A stretch of DNA of 64,000 nucleotides. Origin: Aradus depressus. Taxonomy: Eukaryota; Arthropoda; Insecta; Hemiptera; Aradidae. The notes below the pieces were generated by a model. It searched no databases and was not told the DNA's origin. It worked only from the letters and a program-made list of their open reading frames with translations. Below, in pieces: positions 22,016-35,200 of this stretch. The DNA is taken from assembly GCA_963662175.1 (NCBI GenBank), contig OY759226.1, positions 27,496,065-27,560,064 of the forward strand. Reading direction: 5' to 3'. How positions within the stretch are numbered: the stretch's first letter is position 1; every line of letters starts with the position of its first letter. Both the position numbers and the translations under genes were made by a program.

Positions 22016-22170
22016 TTCAATCGGGCTCAAAAGAATGCTACATGGGAAGTTTCATAAAAATCCGTCCAGCGGTTTGGGCGTGATGCTGGAACAAACATAC
22101 ATACATACATACATACATACAAACAAACATACAAACAAACAAACAAACCCCGTTTCAGCTTTATTAATAT
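22016..22170 (+). repeat. 3' module with CATA/CAAA tail, copy 1
   Basis: Contains TTCAATCGGGCTCAAAAGAA, AAAATCCGTCCAGCGGTTTG, GTGATGCTGGAACAAACATA, then (CATA)n and (CAAA)n tracts and GCTTTATTAATATAGAT. The AAATCCGTCCAGCGGTTT core followed by a tetranucleotide tract resembles the 3' ends of some insect non-LTR elements. Other copies: about 26021, 27076, 27850, 30676, 31861, 37891, 40616. Confidence 0.75.
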
Positions 22171-22360
22171 AGATTATATCACAATGTACACAAGTTTTAA
22201 TTTGTGTTCATATCTATACATACATCTTTTTTTTTTTGGCATTTTTCTTCCATAGTGGATCGGTGTCACCATATTTAAAGTCAGTCTGAACGTTGTGCTG
22301 AGGTTGGCATAATCCGAAACCAGCACACTCTATGGCTCTGTCAGTTAACAAATATTAAAT
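22171..22360 (+). repeat. ~190-bp spacer linking the 3' module to the 441-bp array
   Basis: Shared nearly identically with 28011-28200 and 32038-32226. It has ATGTACACAAGTTTTAATTT, a T run, and ATAATCCGAAACCAGCACAC. It always sits between the 3' module and the 441-bp array. Confidence 0.8.
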
Positions 22361-23686
22361 CTATAAACCGTTGAAAAGCAAGAAATTTGAAGAATGGAGT
22401 CTACCGAGCTCAGGATCGCCACTTAGAAATCTAGCTGAGGCACTTAGGTCAGATGTTTTAATCGGGAAGTTAAAAATAACTTTGAGCACTTCGTCCTTCG
22501 GATGGGACATTAAGCGATGATCCAGGGCTTTTTCGAATGTCAGGTACTCGATAATGAGACGTATGTTATGTAAATAAACCTGGGTAGGTCAATTTCCACT
22601 TAGGTTGAAAGCCTTGAGCACGTCGTCCTTCGGATGGGACTTTCCGGATAAATCTGAATCTGTCGTATCAGTTTTAACAATTATTAAGCCTATAAACCGT
22701 TAAATAGCGCAAATTTTTTGAAAAACATTTTTATTATGATTTTTGTGTAGGATTCAGATAATCCGGTCGTTCTCTATCAGTTTTAACAAATATTAAATCT
22801 ATAAACCGTTAAAAAGCGAGAAATTTCAAGAATGGAGTCTACCGAGCTCAGGATCGCCACTTAGAAATCTAGTTGAGGCACTTAGGTCAAATGTTTCAAT
22901 CGGGAAGTTAAAAAACACTTTGAGCACGTCGTCCTTCGGATGGGACTTTAAGCGATGATCCAGGGCTTTTTCGAATGTGAGGTACTCGATAATGAGACGT
23001 ATGTTATGTAAATATACCTGGGTAGGTGAAATATCACTTAGGTTGAAAATAGCCTTGAGCACGTCGTCCTTCGGATGGGACTATCCGGAAAAATCTGAAT
23101 CTCTCGTATCAGTTTTAACAATTATTAAGCCTATAAACCGTTAAATAGCGCAAATGTTTTGAAAAACATTTTTATTTTGATTTTTGTGTAGGATTCAGAT
23201 AATCCGGTCGTTCTCTATCAGTTTTAACAAATATTAAATCTATAAACCGTTAAAAAGCGAGACATTTGAAGAATGGAGTCTACCGAGCTCAGGATCGCCA
23301 CTTAGAAATCTAGCTGAGGCACTTAGGTCAGATGTTTCAATCGGGAAGTTCAAAAACACTTTGAGCACGTCGTCCTTCGGATGGGACTTTAAGCGATGTT
23401 CCAGGACTTTTTCGAATGTGAGGTACTCGATAATGAGACGTATGTTATGTAAATAAACCTGGGTAGGTGAAATTTCACTTAGGTTGAAAATAGCCTTGAG
23501 CACGTCGTCCTTCCGATGGGACTTTCCGGATAAATCTGAATCTCTCGTATCAGTTTTAACAATTATTAAGCCTATAAACCGTTAAATAGCGCAAATTTTT
23601 TGAAAAACATTTTTATTTTGATTTTTGTGTAGGATTCAGATAATCCGGTCGTTCTCTATCAGTTTTAACAAATATTAAATCTATAG
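22360..23686 (+). repeat. ~441-bp tandem array, block A (3 units)
   Basis: Each unit is an ancient dimer. Half A has TATAAACCGTTAAAAAGCGA, CTACCGAGCTCAGGATCGCC and the hairpin CGTCCTTCGGATGGGAC followed by TTTAAGCGATGATCC. Half B has a second CGTCCTTCGGATGGGAC, then TTCCGGATAAATCTGAATC and TATAAACCGTTAAATAGCGC. The half-A segment after the hairpin (GGTACTCGATAATGAGAC, CCTGGGTAGGTGAA) parallels the SINE body, so the unit captured SINE-type sequence. Confidence 0.9.
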
Positions 23687-26600
23687 CAGTTATACCCGGC
23701 GTTGCCCGGGGAACTTTGATTTTTCTCCCAATATCTTCTATAACGCTATTCAGTTCCTCGACAGTACATTCATGATGTTATAATTTTCAATTATTCATAC
23801 GGAATAAGGCTTATAGTCCTTCAGCTGTTGTAACGCTAGTAAGTTTTTAGGACCCCTGGGCACCACAGCTAGTATGCGCCTTTCAACGGCGGAAGCCACA
23901 CCTAGTGAATATTTAGCATCGCTGGACGTCCTAGTCAGTGCGTACTTAAGAACGTTTGTGACCACAGCTAGTATGTGGCTTGCAACGCTGAGCACCACAG
24001 CTAGTACGTAGTAGGGAATGCTGGGCATCATAGCTAGTATGTGCCTTGCGACGGCGGACCCAACAGCTAGTACGTAGTTAGGAACGCTGGTCACCACAGC
24101 TAGTATGTGCCTCGCAACAGCGGACCCCACAGCTAGTACGAAGTTAGGAACGCTGGGCATCACAGCTATTAAGTGCCTTGCAACAGCGGACCCCACAGCT
24201 AGTATGTAGTTAAATACGCTGGGCATTACAGTTAGTAAGTGCTTTGCAACAGCGAACTTCACAGCTAGTACATAGTTAGGAACGCTGGGCACTACAGCTA
24301 GTAAATGCCTAGCAACAACGGACCCCACAGCTAGTACGAAGTTAGGAACGCTGGGCACTACAGCTAGTAAATGACTTGCAACAACGGACCCCACAGCTAG
24401 TACGATATTAGGAACCCTGGGCATCACAGCTAGTATGCTTTTGCAACGACGGACCCCACAGCTAGTACGTTTTTAGGAACGCTGGGCCCAACAGGTAGTA
24501 GGTGCCTTGCAACTGCGAACCCCACAGATAGTATGTAGTTAGAACCACAGGGCATCACAGCTAGTATGAGTTTTGCAACGGCGGACCCCACAGCTAGTAC
24601 CTACGAGTGAAATACGCTGGGCCACACTGCTAGCGCCTTGCAACAGCAGACCCCATAGCTAGTACGTAATTAGAAACGCTGGGCATTACAGCTAGTAAAT
24701 GTCTTATAGGTGCCTTGCCACAGCGAACCCCACAGCCAGTACATAGTTAGGAACGCTGGGGCTGAGCACTACAGCTAGTAAGTACCTTGCAACAGCGGAC
24801 CCCACAGCTAGTACGATATTAGGAACGCTGGACATCACAGCTAGTAAATGTCTTGCAACAGTGAACCCCACAGCGAATACATAGTTACTACTACTACATG
24901 TGAAATTCATGACAATCCGATTCATGACAATACGACCAACCGTTAATGAGCTAACTCTATATGTATATTTAGCCCCCCCCCACAACCCTCCTTCCTGTTC
25001 AAAATTTTGGGCCGTCACACACCTAATATTTCTATTTGACCTTTAGGAATACTACATGTGAAATTTCATGTTAATTCGACCATTAGTTAATGAGTTAGCA
25101 CTATTTATATACGTAGGCCCACCTTACAACCCCCCCTCCCGATCAAAACTTTGGAACGCCACACACCTTATTTTTCTTTTTGGCCTTCAGGAATACTCCA
25201 TGTGAAATTTCGTGACAATCCGACCAACCGTTAAAGAGTTAGCTCTATATTTATACTTAGGCCCCCCACAACCCCCCCTCCCGTTCAAAACTTTGGGACG
25301 CCACACACCTTTTTTTCCTATTTGGCTTTTAAAAATACTACATGTGAAATTTCATGACGATTCGCCCATTAGTTAATGAGTTAGCTCTATATTTATACTT
25401 AGGCCCCCCAACTACCCCCCCCTCCCGTAAAAAATTTTGAGCCGTCACACCGCCTATTTTTCTATTTGGTCTTCAGGAATACTCCCTGTGAAATTTCGTG
25501 ACAATCCGACCAACCGTTAAAGAGTTAGCTCTATATTTATACTTAGGCCCCCCCACAACCCCCCCTCCCGTTCAAAACTTTGGGACGCCACACACCTTAT
25601 TTTTCTATTTGGCCTTTAGGAATACTCCATGTGAAATTTCGTGACAATCCGACCAACCGTTAAAGAATTAGCTCTATATTTATACTTAGGCCCCCCCACA
25701 ACCCCCCCTCCCGTTCAAAACTTTTGGACACCACACACCTTTTTTTTCCTATTTGGCTTTTAAAAATACTACGTGAAATTTCATGACGATTCGCTCATTA
25801 GTTAATGAGTTAGCTCTATATTTATACTTAGGCCCCCCCACAACCCCCCCTCCCGTACAAAACTTTGGGATGCCACACACCTTTTTTTCCTACTTGGCTT
25901 TTAAAAAGACTACGTGTGAAATTTCATGACAATTGGCCCATTAGTTAATGAGTTAGCTCTATATTTATACTTAGGCCCCCCTTACAACCCCCCCTCCCGA
26001 TCAAAATTCTGGGACGCCACATAGCCTATTATTCAATCGGGCTCAAAAGAATACTACATGGGCAGTTTCATAAAAATCCGTCCAGCGGTTTGGGCGTGAT
26101 GCTGGAACAAACATACATACAAAGAAACAAACAAACCCCGTTCCAGCTTTATTAATATAAATAGTTAGTACACCCCCCCACAACCCCCCCTCCCGTTCAA
26201 AACTTTGGGACGCCACACACCTTTTTTTCCTATTTGGCTTTTAAAAATACTACATGTGAAATTTCATGACGATTCGCCCATTAGTTAATGAGTTAGCTCT
26301 ATATTTATACTTAGGCCCCCCACAACCCCCCCTCCCGTTCAAAACTTTGGGACGCCACACACCTTTTTTTCCTATTTGGCTTTTAAAAATACTACATGTG
26401 AAATTTCATGACGATTCGCCCATTAGTTAATGAGTTAGCTCTATATTTATACTTAGGCCCCCCAACTACCCCCCCCTCCCGTAAAAAATTTTGAGCCGTC
26501 ACACCGCCTATTTTTCTATTTGGTCTTCAGGAATACTCCCTGTGAAATTTCGTGACAATCCGACCAACCGTTAAAGAGTTAGCTCTATATTTATACTTAG

Positions 26601-28010
26601 GCCCCCCCACAACCCCCCCTCCCGTTCAAAACTTTGGGACGCCACACACCTTATTTTTCTATTTGGCCTTTAGGAATACTCCATGTGAAATTTCGTGACA
26701 ATCCGACCAACCGTTAAAGAATTAGCTCTATATTTATACTTAGGCCCCCCCACAACCCCCCCTCCCGTTCAAAACTTTTGGACACCACACACCTTTTTTT
26801 TCCTATTTGGCTTTTAAAAATACTACGTGAAATTTCATGACGATTCGCTCATTAGTTAATGAGTTAGCTCTATATTTATACTTAGGCCCCCCCACAACCC
26901 CCCCTCCCGTACAAAACTTTGGGATGCCACACACCTTTTTTTCCTACTTGGCTTTTAAAAAGACTACGTGTGAAATTTCATGACAATTGGCCCATTAGTT
27001 AATGAGTTAGCTCTATATTTATACTTAGGCCCCCCTTACAACCCCCCCTCCCGATCAAAATTCTGGGACGCCACATAGCCTATTATTCAATCGGGCTCAA
27101 AAGAATACTACATGGGCAGTTTCATAAAAATCCGTCCAGCGGTTTGGGCGTGATGCTGGAACAAACATACATACAAAGAAACAAACAAACCCCGTTCCAG
27201 CTTTATTAATATAAATAGTTAGTACACCCCCCCACAACCCCCCCTCCCGTTCAAAACTTTGGGACGCCACACACCTTTTTTTCCTATTTGGCTTTTAAAA
27301 ATACTACATGTGAAATTTCATGACGATTCGCCCATTGGTTAATGAGTTAGCTCTATATTTATACTTAGGCCCCCCCACTACCCTCCGCCATCCCGTAAAA
27401 AATTTTGAGCCGTCACACCGCCTATTTTTCTATTTGGTCTTCAGGAATACTCCATGTGAAATTTCGTGACAATCCGACCAACCGTTAAAGAGTTAGCTCT
27501 ACATTTATACTTAGGCCCCCCCACAACCCCCCGTCCCGTTCAAAACTTTGGGACGCCACACACCTTTTTTTCCTATTTGGCTTTTAAAAATACTACATGT
27601 GAAATTTTATGACGATTCGCCCATTAGTTCATGAGTTAGCTCTATATTTATACTTAGGCCCCCCCACAACCCCCCCTCCCGTTCAAAACTTTGGGACGCC
27701 ACACACCTTTTTTTCCTGTTTGGCTTTTAAAAAGACTACGTGTGAAATTTCATGACAATTTGACCATTAGTTAATGAGTTAGCACTATTTATATACTTAG
27801 GCCCCCCTTACAACCCCCCCTCCCGATCAAAATTTTGGGACGCCACATAGCCTATTATTCAATCGGGCTCAAAAGAATGCTACATGGGAAGTTTCATAAA
27901 AATCCGTCCAGCGGTTTGGGCGTGATGCTGGAACAAACATACATACATACATACATACATACATACATACATACAAACAAACAAACCCCGTTTCAGCTTT
28001 ATTAATATAG
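23687..28010. repeat. second super-repeat (5' module to 3' module)
   Basis: Order: 5' module 23687-23840, 69-bp block to 24885, then 145-bp satellite with three 3' modules (about 26021, 27076, 27850). The stretch from about 25250 to 26160 is repeated about 1,054 bases downstream almost without change, including the AAAGAAACAAACAAACC tail and the following ATAAATAGTTAGTACACCCC. Confidence 0.8.
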
Positions 28011-28199
28011 ATTATATCGCAATGTACACAAGTTTTAATTTGTGTTCATATCTATACATACATCTTTTTTTTTTTGCCATTTTTCTTCCATAGTGGATCG
28101 GTGTCACCATATTTAAAGTCAGTCTGAACGTTGTGCTGACGTTGGCATAATCCGAAACCAGCACACTCTATGGCTCTGTCAGTTAACAAATATTAAATC

Positions 28200-29085
28200 T
28201 ATAAACCGTTGAAAAGCAAGAAATTTGAAGAATGGAGTCTACCGAGCTCAGGATCGCCACTTAGAAATCTAGCTGAGGCACTTAGGTCAGATGTTTTAAT
28301 CGGGAAGTTAAAAATAACTTTGAGCACGTCGTCCTTCGGATGGGACATTAAGCGATGATCCAGGGCTTTTTCGAATGTGAGGTACTCGATAATGAGACGT
28401 ATGTTATGTAAATAAACCTGGGTAGGTGAAATATCACTTAGGTTGAAAATAGCCTTGAGCACGTCGTCCTTCGGATGGGACTTTCCGGATAAATCTGAAT
28501 CTCTCGTATCAGTTTTAACAATTATTAAGTCTATAAACCGTTAAATAGCGCAAATTTTTTGAAAAACATTTTTATTTTGATTTTTGTGTAAGATTCAGAT
28601 AATCCGGTCGTTCTCTATCAGTTTTAACAAATATTAAATCTATAAACCGTTAAAAAGCGAGAAATTTCAAGAATGGAGTCTACCGAGCTCAGAATCGCCA
28701 CTTAGAAATCTAGCTGAGGCACTTAGGTCAGATGTTTCAATCGGGAAGTTAAAAAACACTTTGAGCACGTCGTCCTTCGGATGGGACTTTAAGCGATGAT
28801 CCAGGGCTTTTTCGAATGTGAGGTACTCGATAATGAGACGTATGTTATGTAAATAAACCTGGTTAGGTGAAATTTCACTTAGGTTGAAAATAGCCTTGAG
28901 CACGTCGTCCGTCGGATGGGACTTTTCGCATATATCTGATTCTGTCGTATCAGTTTTAACAATTATTAAGCCTATAAACCGTTAAATAGCGTGAATTTTT
29001 TGAAAAACATTTTTATTTTGATTTTTGTGTAGGATTCAGATAATCCGGTCGTTCTCTATCAGTTTTAACAAATATTAAATCTATA
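28200..29085 (+). repeat. ~441-bp tandem array, block B (2 units)
   Basis: Two units of the type described for 22360-23686, followed immediately by TATAGCAGTTATACCCGGCG of the next 5' module. Confidence 0.9.
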
Positions 29086-32037
29086 GCAGTTATACCCGGC
29101 GTTGCCCGGGGAACTTTGATTTTTCTCCCAATATCTTCTATAACGCTATTCAGTTCCTCGACAGTACATTCATGATGTTATAATTTTCAATTATTCTACG
29201 GAATAAGGCTTATAGTCCTTCAGCTGTTGTAACGCTAGTAAGTTTTTAGGACCCCTGGGCACCACAGCTAGTATGCGCCTTTCAACGGCGGAAGCCACAC
29301 CTAGTGAATACTTAGCATCGCTGGACGTCCTAGTCAGTGCGTACTTAAGAACGTTTGTGACCACAGCTAGTATGTGGCTTGCAACGCTGAGCACCACAGC
29401 TAGTACGTAGTAGGGAATGCTGGGCATCATAGCTAGTATGTGCCTTGCGACGGCGGACCCAACAGCTAGTACGTAGTTAGGAACGCTGGTCACCATAGCT
29501 AGTATGTGCCTCGCAACAGCGGACCCCACAGCTAGTACCTACGAGTGAAATACGCTGGGCCACACTGCTAGCGCCTTGCAACAGCAGACCCCACAGCTAG
29601 TACGTAATTAGAAACGCTTGGCATTACAGCTAGTAAATGTCTTATAGGTGCCTTGCAACAGCGAACCCCACAGCCACTACATAGTTAGGAACGCTGGGGC
29701 TGAGCACTACAGCTAGTAAGTACCTTGCAACAGCGGACCCCACAGCTAGTACGATATTAGGATCGCTGGACATCACAGCTAGTAAATGTCTTGCAACAGT
29801 GAACCCCACAGCGAATACATAGTTACTACTACTACATGTGAAATTCATGACAATCCGATTCATGACAATACGACCAACCGTTAATGAGCTAACTCTATAT
29901 GTATATTTAGCCCCCCCCCCCCCCCACAACCCTCCTTCCTGTTGAAAATTTTGGGCCGTCACACACCTAATATTTCTATTTGACCTCTAGGAATACTACA
30001 TGTGAAATTTCATGACAATTCGACCATTAGTTAATGAGTTAGCACTATTTATATACGTAGGCCCCCCTTACAACCTCCCCTCCCGATCAAAACTTTGGAA
30101 CGCCACACACCCTATTTTTCTATTTGGCCTTGAGGAATACTCCATGTGAAATTTCGTGACAATCCGACCAACCGTTAAAGAGTTAGCTCTATATTTATAC
30201 TTAGGCCCCCCACAACCCCCCCTCCCGTTCAAAACTTTGGGACGCCACACACCTTTTTTTCCTATTTGGCTTTTAAAAATACTATGTGAAATTTCATGAC
30301 GATTCGCCCATTAGTTAATGAGTTAGCTCTATATTTATACTTAGGCCCCCCCACAACCCCCCCTCCCGTTCAAAACTTTGGGACGCCACACACCTTTTTT
30401 TCCTATTTGGCTTTTAAAAATACTACGTGAAATTTCATGACGATTCGCCCATTAGTTAATGAGTTAGCTCTATATTTATACTTAGGCCCCCCCACATCCC
30501 CCCCTCCCGTACAAAACTTTGGGACGCCACACACCTTTTTTTCCTACTTGGCTTTTAAAAAGACTACGTGTGAAATTTCATGACAATTCGCCCATTAGTT
30601 AATGAGTTAGCTCTATATTTATACTTAGGCCCCCCTTACAACCCCCCCTCTCGATCAAAATTTCGGGACGCCACATAGCCTATTATTCAATCGGGCTCAA
30701 AAGAATGCTACATGGGCAGTTTCATAAAAATCCGTCCAGCGGTTTGGGCGTGATGCTGGAACAAACATACATACAAACAAACAAACAAACCCCGTTTCAG
30801 CTTTATTAATATAAATAGTTAGTACACCCCCCCACAACCCCCCGTCCCGTTCAAAACTTTGGGACGCCACACACCTTTTTTTCCTATTTGGCTTTTTAAA
30901 ATACTACATGTGAAATTTCATGACGATTCGCCCATTAGTTAATGAGTTAGCTCTATATTTATACTTAGGCCCCCCCACTACCCTCCCCCCTCCCGTAAAA
31001 AATTTTGAGCCGTCACACCGCCTATTTTTCTATTTGGTCTTCAGGAATACTCCATGTGAAATTTCGTGACAATCCGACCAACCGTTAAAGAGTTAGCTCT
31101 ATATTTATACTTAGGCCCCCCCACAACCCCCCCTCCCGTTCAAAACTTTGGGACGCCACACACGTTTTTTCCTATTTGGCTTTTAAAAATACTACATGTG
31201 AAATTTCATGACGATTCGCCCATTAGTTAATGAGTTAGCTCTATATTTATACTTAGGCCCCCCCACTACCCCCCCCCCCCTCCCGTAAAAAATTTTGAGC
31301 CGTCACACCGCCTATTTTTCTATTTGGTCTTCAGGAATACTCCATGTGAAATTTCGTGACAATCCGACCAACCGTTAAAGAGTTAGCTCTATATTTATAC
31401 TTAGGCCCCCCCCACAACCCTCTCTCCCGTTCAAAACTTTGGGACGCCACACACCTTTTTTTCCTATTTGGCTTTTCATGACGATTCGCCCATTAGTTAA
31501 TGAGTTAGCTCTATATTTATACTTAGGCCCCCCCAATACCCCCCTCCCGTAAAAAATTTGGGGCCGTCACACCGCCAATTTTTTTTAGGTGGTCTTCAGG
31601 AATACTACATGTGAAACTTAGTGACAATGCGACCAACTGTTAAAGAGTTAGCTCTATATTTATACTTAGGCCCCCCCACAACCCCCCCTCCCGTTCAAAA
31701 CTTTGGGACGCCACACACCTTTTTTTCCTGTTTGGCTTTTAAAAAGACTACGTGTGAAATTTCATGACAATTTGACCATTAGTTAATTAGTTAGCACTAT
31801 TTATATACTTAGGCCCCCCTTACAACCCCCCCTCCCGATCAAAATTTTGGGACGCCACATAGCCTATTATTCAATCGGGCTCAAAAGAATGCTACATGGG
31901 AAGTTTCATAAAAATCCGTCCAGCAGTTTGGGCGTGATGCTGGAACAAACATACATACATACATACATACATACATACATACATACAAACAAACATACAA
32001 ACAAACAAACAAACCCCGTTTCAGCTTTATTAATATA
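29086..32037. repeat. third super-repeat (5' module to 3' module)
   Basis: 5' module 29086-29235, a short 69-bp block to 29815, 145-bp satellite, a 3' module at 30676, more satellite and a final 3' module at 31861-32037 with the longest CATA tract. Confidence 0.8.
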
Positions 32038-32226
32038 GATTATATCACAATGTACACAAGTTTTAATTTGTGTTCATATCTATACATACATCTTTTTTTT
32101 TTGGGCATTTTTCTTCCATAGTGGATCGGTGTCACCATATTTAAAGTCAGTCTGAACGTTGTGCTGACGTTGGCATAATCCGAAACCAGCACACTCTATG
32201 GCTTTGTCAGTTAACAAATATTAAAT

Positions 32227-35200
32227 CTATAAACCGTTGAAAAGCAAGAAATTTGAAGAATGGAGTCTACCGAGCTCAGGATCGCCACTTACAAATCTAG
32301 CTGAGGCACTTAGGTCAGATGTTTTAATCGGGAAGTTAAAAATAACTTTGAGCACTTCGTCCTTCGGATGGGACATTAAGCGATGATCCAGGGCTTTTTC
32401 GAATGTGAGGTACTCGATAATGAGACGTATGTTATGTAAATGAACCTGGGTAGGTCAATTTCCACTTAGGTTGAAAGCCTTGAGCACGTCGTCCTTCGGA
32501 TGGGACTTTCCGGATATATCTGAATCTGTAGTATCAGTTTTAACAATTATTAAGCCTATAAACCGTTAAATAGCGCGAATTTTTTGAAAAACGTTTTCAT
32601 TTTGATTTTTGTGTGGGGTTCAGATTATCCGGTCGTTCTCTATCAGTTTTAACAAATATTTAATCTATAAACCGTTAAAAAGCGAGAAATTTGAAGAATG
32701 GAGTCTACCGAGCTCAGGATCGCCACTTACAAATCTAGCTGAGGCACTTAGGTCAGATGTTTTAATCGGGAAGTGAAAAATAACTATGAGCACGTCGTCC
32801 TTCGGATGGGACATTAAGCAATGATCCAGGGCTTTTTCGAATGTGTGGTACTCGATAATGAGACGTATGATATGTAAATAAACCTGGGTAGGTGAAATTT
32901 CACTTAGGTTGAAAATAGCCTTGAGCACGTCGTCCTTCGGATGGGACTTTCCGGATAAATCTGAATCTGTCGTATCAGTTTTAACAATTATTAAGCCTAT
33001 AAACCGTTAAATAGCGCAAATTTTTTGAAAAACATTTTGATTTTGATTTTTGTGTAGGATTCAGATAATCCGGTCGTTCTCTATCAGTTTTAACAAATAT
33101 TAAATCTATAAACCGTTAAAAAGCGAGAAATTTCAAGAATGGAGTCTACCGAGCTCAGGATCGCCACTTAGAAATCTAGCTGTGGCACTTAGGTCAGATG
33201 TTTCAATCGGGAAGTTAAAAAACACTTTGAGCACGTCGTCCTTCGGATGGGACATTAAGCAATGATCCAGGGCTTTTTCGAATGTGAGGTACTCGATAAT
33301 GAGACGTATGTTATGTAAATAAACCTGGGTAGGTCAATTTCTACTTAGGTTGAAACCCTTGAGCACGTCGTCCTTCGGATGGGACTTTCCGGATAAATCT
33401 GAATCTGTCGTATCAGTTTTAACAATTATTAAGCCTATAAACCGTTAAATAGCGTGAATTTTTTGAAAAACATTTTTATTTTGATTTTTGTGTAGGATTC
33501 AGATAATCCGGTCGTTCTCTATCAGTTTTAACAAATATTAAATCTATAAACCGTTAAAAAGCGAGAAATTTCAAGAATGGAGTCTACCGAGCTCAGGATC
33601 GCCACTTAGAAATCTAGTTGAGGCACTTAGGTCAGATGTTTTAATCGGGAAGCTAAAAATAACTTTGAGCACGTCGTCCTTCGGATGGGACAGTAAGCAT
33701 TGATCCAGGGCTTTTTCGAATGTGAGGTACTCGATAATGAGACGTATGTTATGTAAATAAACCTGGGTAGGTCAATTTCTACTTAGGTTGAAAGCCTTGA
33801 GCACGTCGTCCTTCGGATGGGACTTTCCGGATAAATCTGAATCTGTCGTATCAGTTTTAACAATTATTAAGCCTATAAACCGTTAAATAGCGCAAATTTT
33901 TTGAAAAACATTTTTATTTTGATTTTTGTGTAGGATTCAGATAATCCGGTCGTTCTCTATCAGTTTTAACAAATATTAAATCTATAAACCGTTGAAAAGC
34001 AAGAAATTTGAAGAATGGAGTCTACCGATCTCAGGATCGCCACTTAGAAATCTAGTTGAGGCACTTAGGTCAGATGTTTTAATCGGGAAGTTAAAAATAA
34101 CTTTGAGCACGTCGTCCTTCGGATGGGACTTTAAGCGATGATCCAGGGCTTTTTCGAATGTGAGGTACTCGATAATGAGACGTATGTTATGTAAATAAAC
34201 CTGGATAGGTGAAATTTCACTTAGGTTGAAAATAGCCTTGAGCACGTCGTCCTTCGGATGGGACTTTCCGGATAAATCTGAATCTGTCGTATCAGTTTTA
34301 ACAATTATTAAGCCTATAAACCGTTAAATAGCGCAAATTTTTTGAAAAACATTTTTATTTTGATTTTTGTGTAGGATTCAGATAATCCGGTCGTTCTCTA
34401 TCAGTTTTAACAAATATTAAATCTATAAACCGTTAAAAAGCGAGAAATTTCAAGAATGGAGTCTACCGAGCTCAAAAAAGCGAGAAATTTGAAGAATGGA
34501 GTCTACCGAGCTCAGGATCGCCACTTACAAATCTAGCTGAGGCACTTAGGTCAGATGTTTTAATCGGGAAGTGAAAAATAACTATGAGCACGTCGTCCTT
34601 CGGATGGGACATTAAGCAATGATCCAGGGCTTTTTCGAATGTGTGGTACTCGATAATGAGACGTATGATATGTAAATAAACCTGGGTAGGTGAAATTTCA
34701 CTTAGGTTGAAAATAGCCTTGAGCACGTCGTCCTTCGGATGGGACTTTCCGGATAAATCTGAATCTGTCGTATCAGTTTTAACAATTATTAAGCCTATAA
34801 ACCGTTAAATAGCGCAAATTTTTTGAAAAACATTTTGATTTTGATTTTTGTGTAGGATTCAGATAATCCGGTCGTTCTCTATCAGTTTTAACAAATATTA
34901 AATCTATAAACCGTTAAAAAGCGAGAAATTTCAAGAATGGAGTCTACCGAGCTCAGGATCGCCACTTAGAAATCTAGCTGTGGCACTTAGGTCAGATGTT
35001 TCAATCGGGAAGTTAAAAAACACTTTGAGCACGTCGTCCTTCGGATGGGACATTAAGCAATGATCCAGGGCTTTTTCGAATGTGAGGTACTCGATAATGA
35101 GACGTATGTTATGTAAATAAACCTGGGTAGGTCAATTTCTACTTAGGTTGAAACCCTTGAGCACGTCGTCCTTCGGATGGGACTTTCCGGATAAATCTGA

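Noticed and set aside
22090..22150. CRISPR-like regular repeats (CATA/CAAA tracts and satellite units)
   Set aside because: No conserved repeat with unique spacers; these are simple tandem tracts in a eukaryotic genome.
23795..24427. A 210-codon open frame of VARHLLAVMPSVPNY-type repeats on the minus strand
   Set aside because: It is a translation of the 69-bp minisatellite, which stays open because the unit is a multiple of three. Start, end and length vary freely between blocks, and flanking DNA is satellite.
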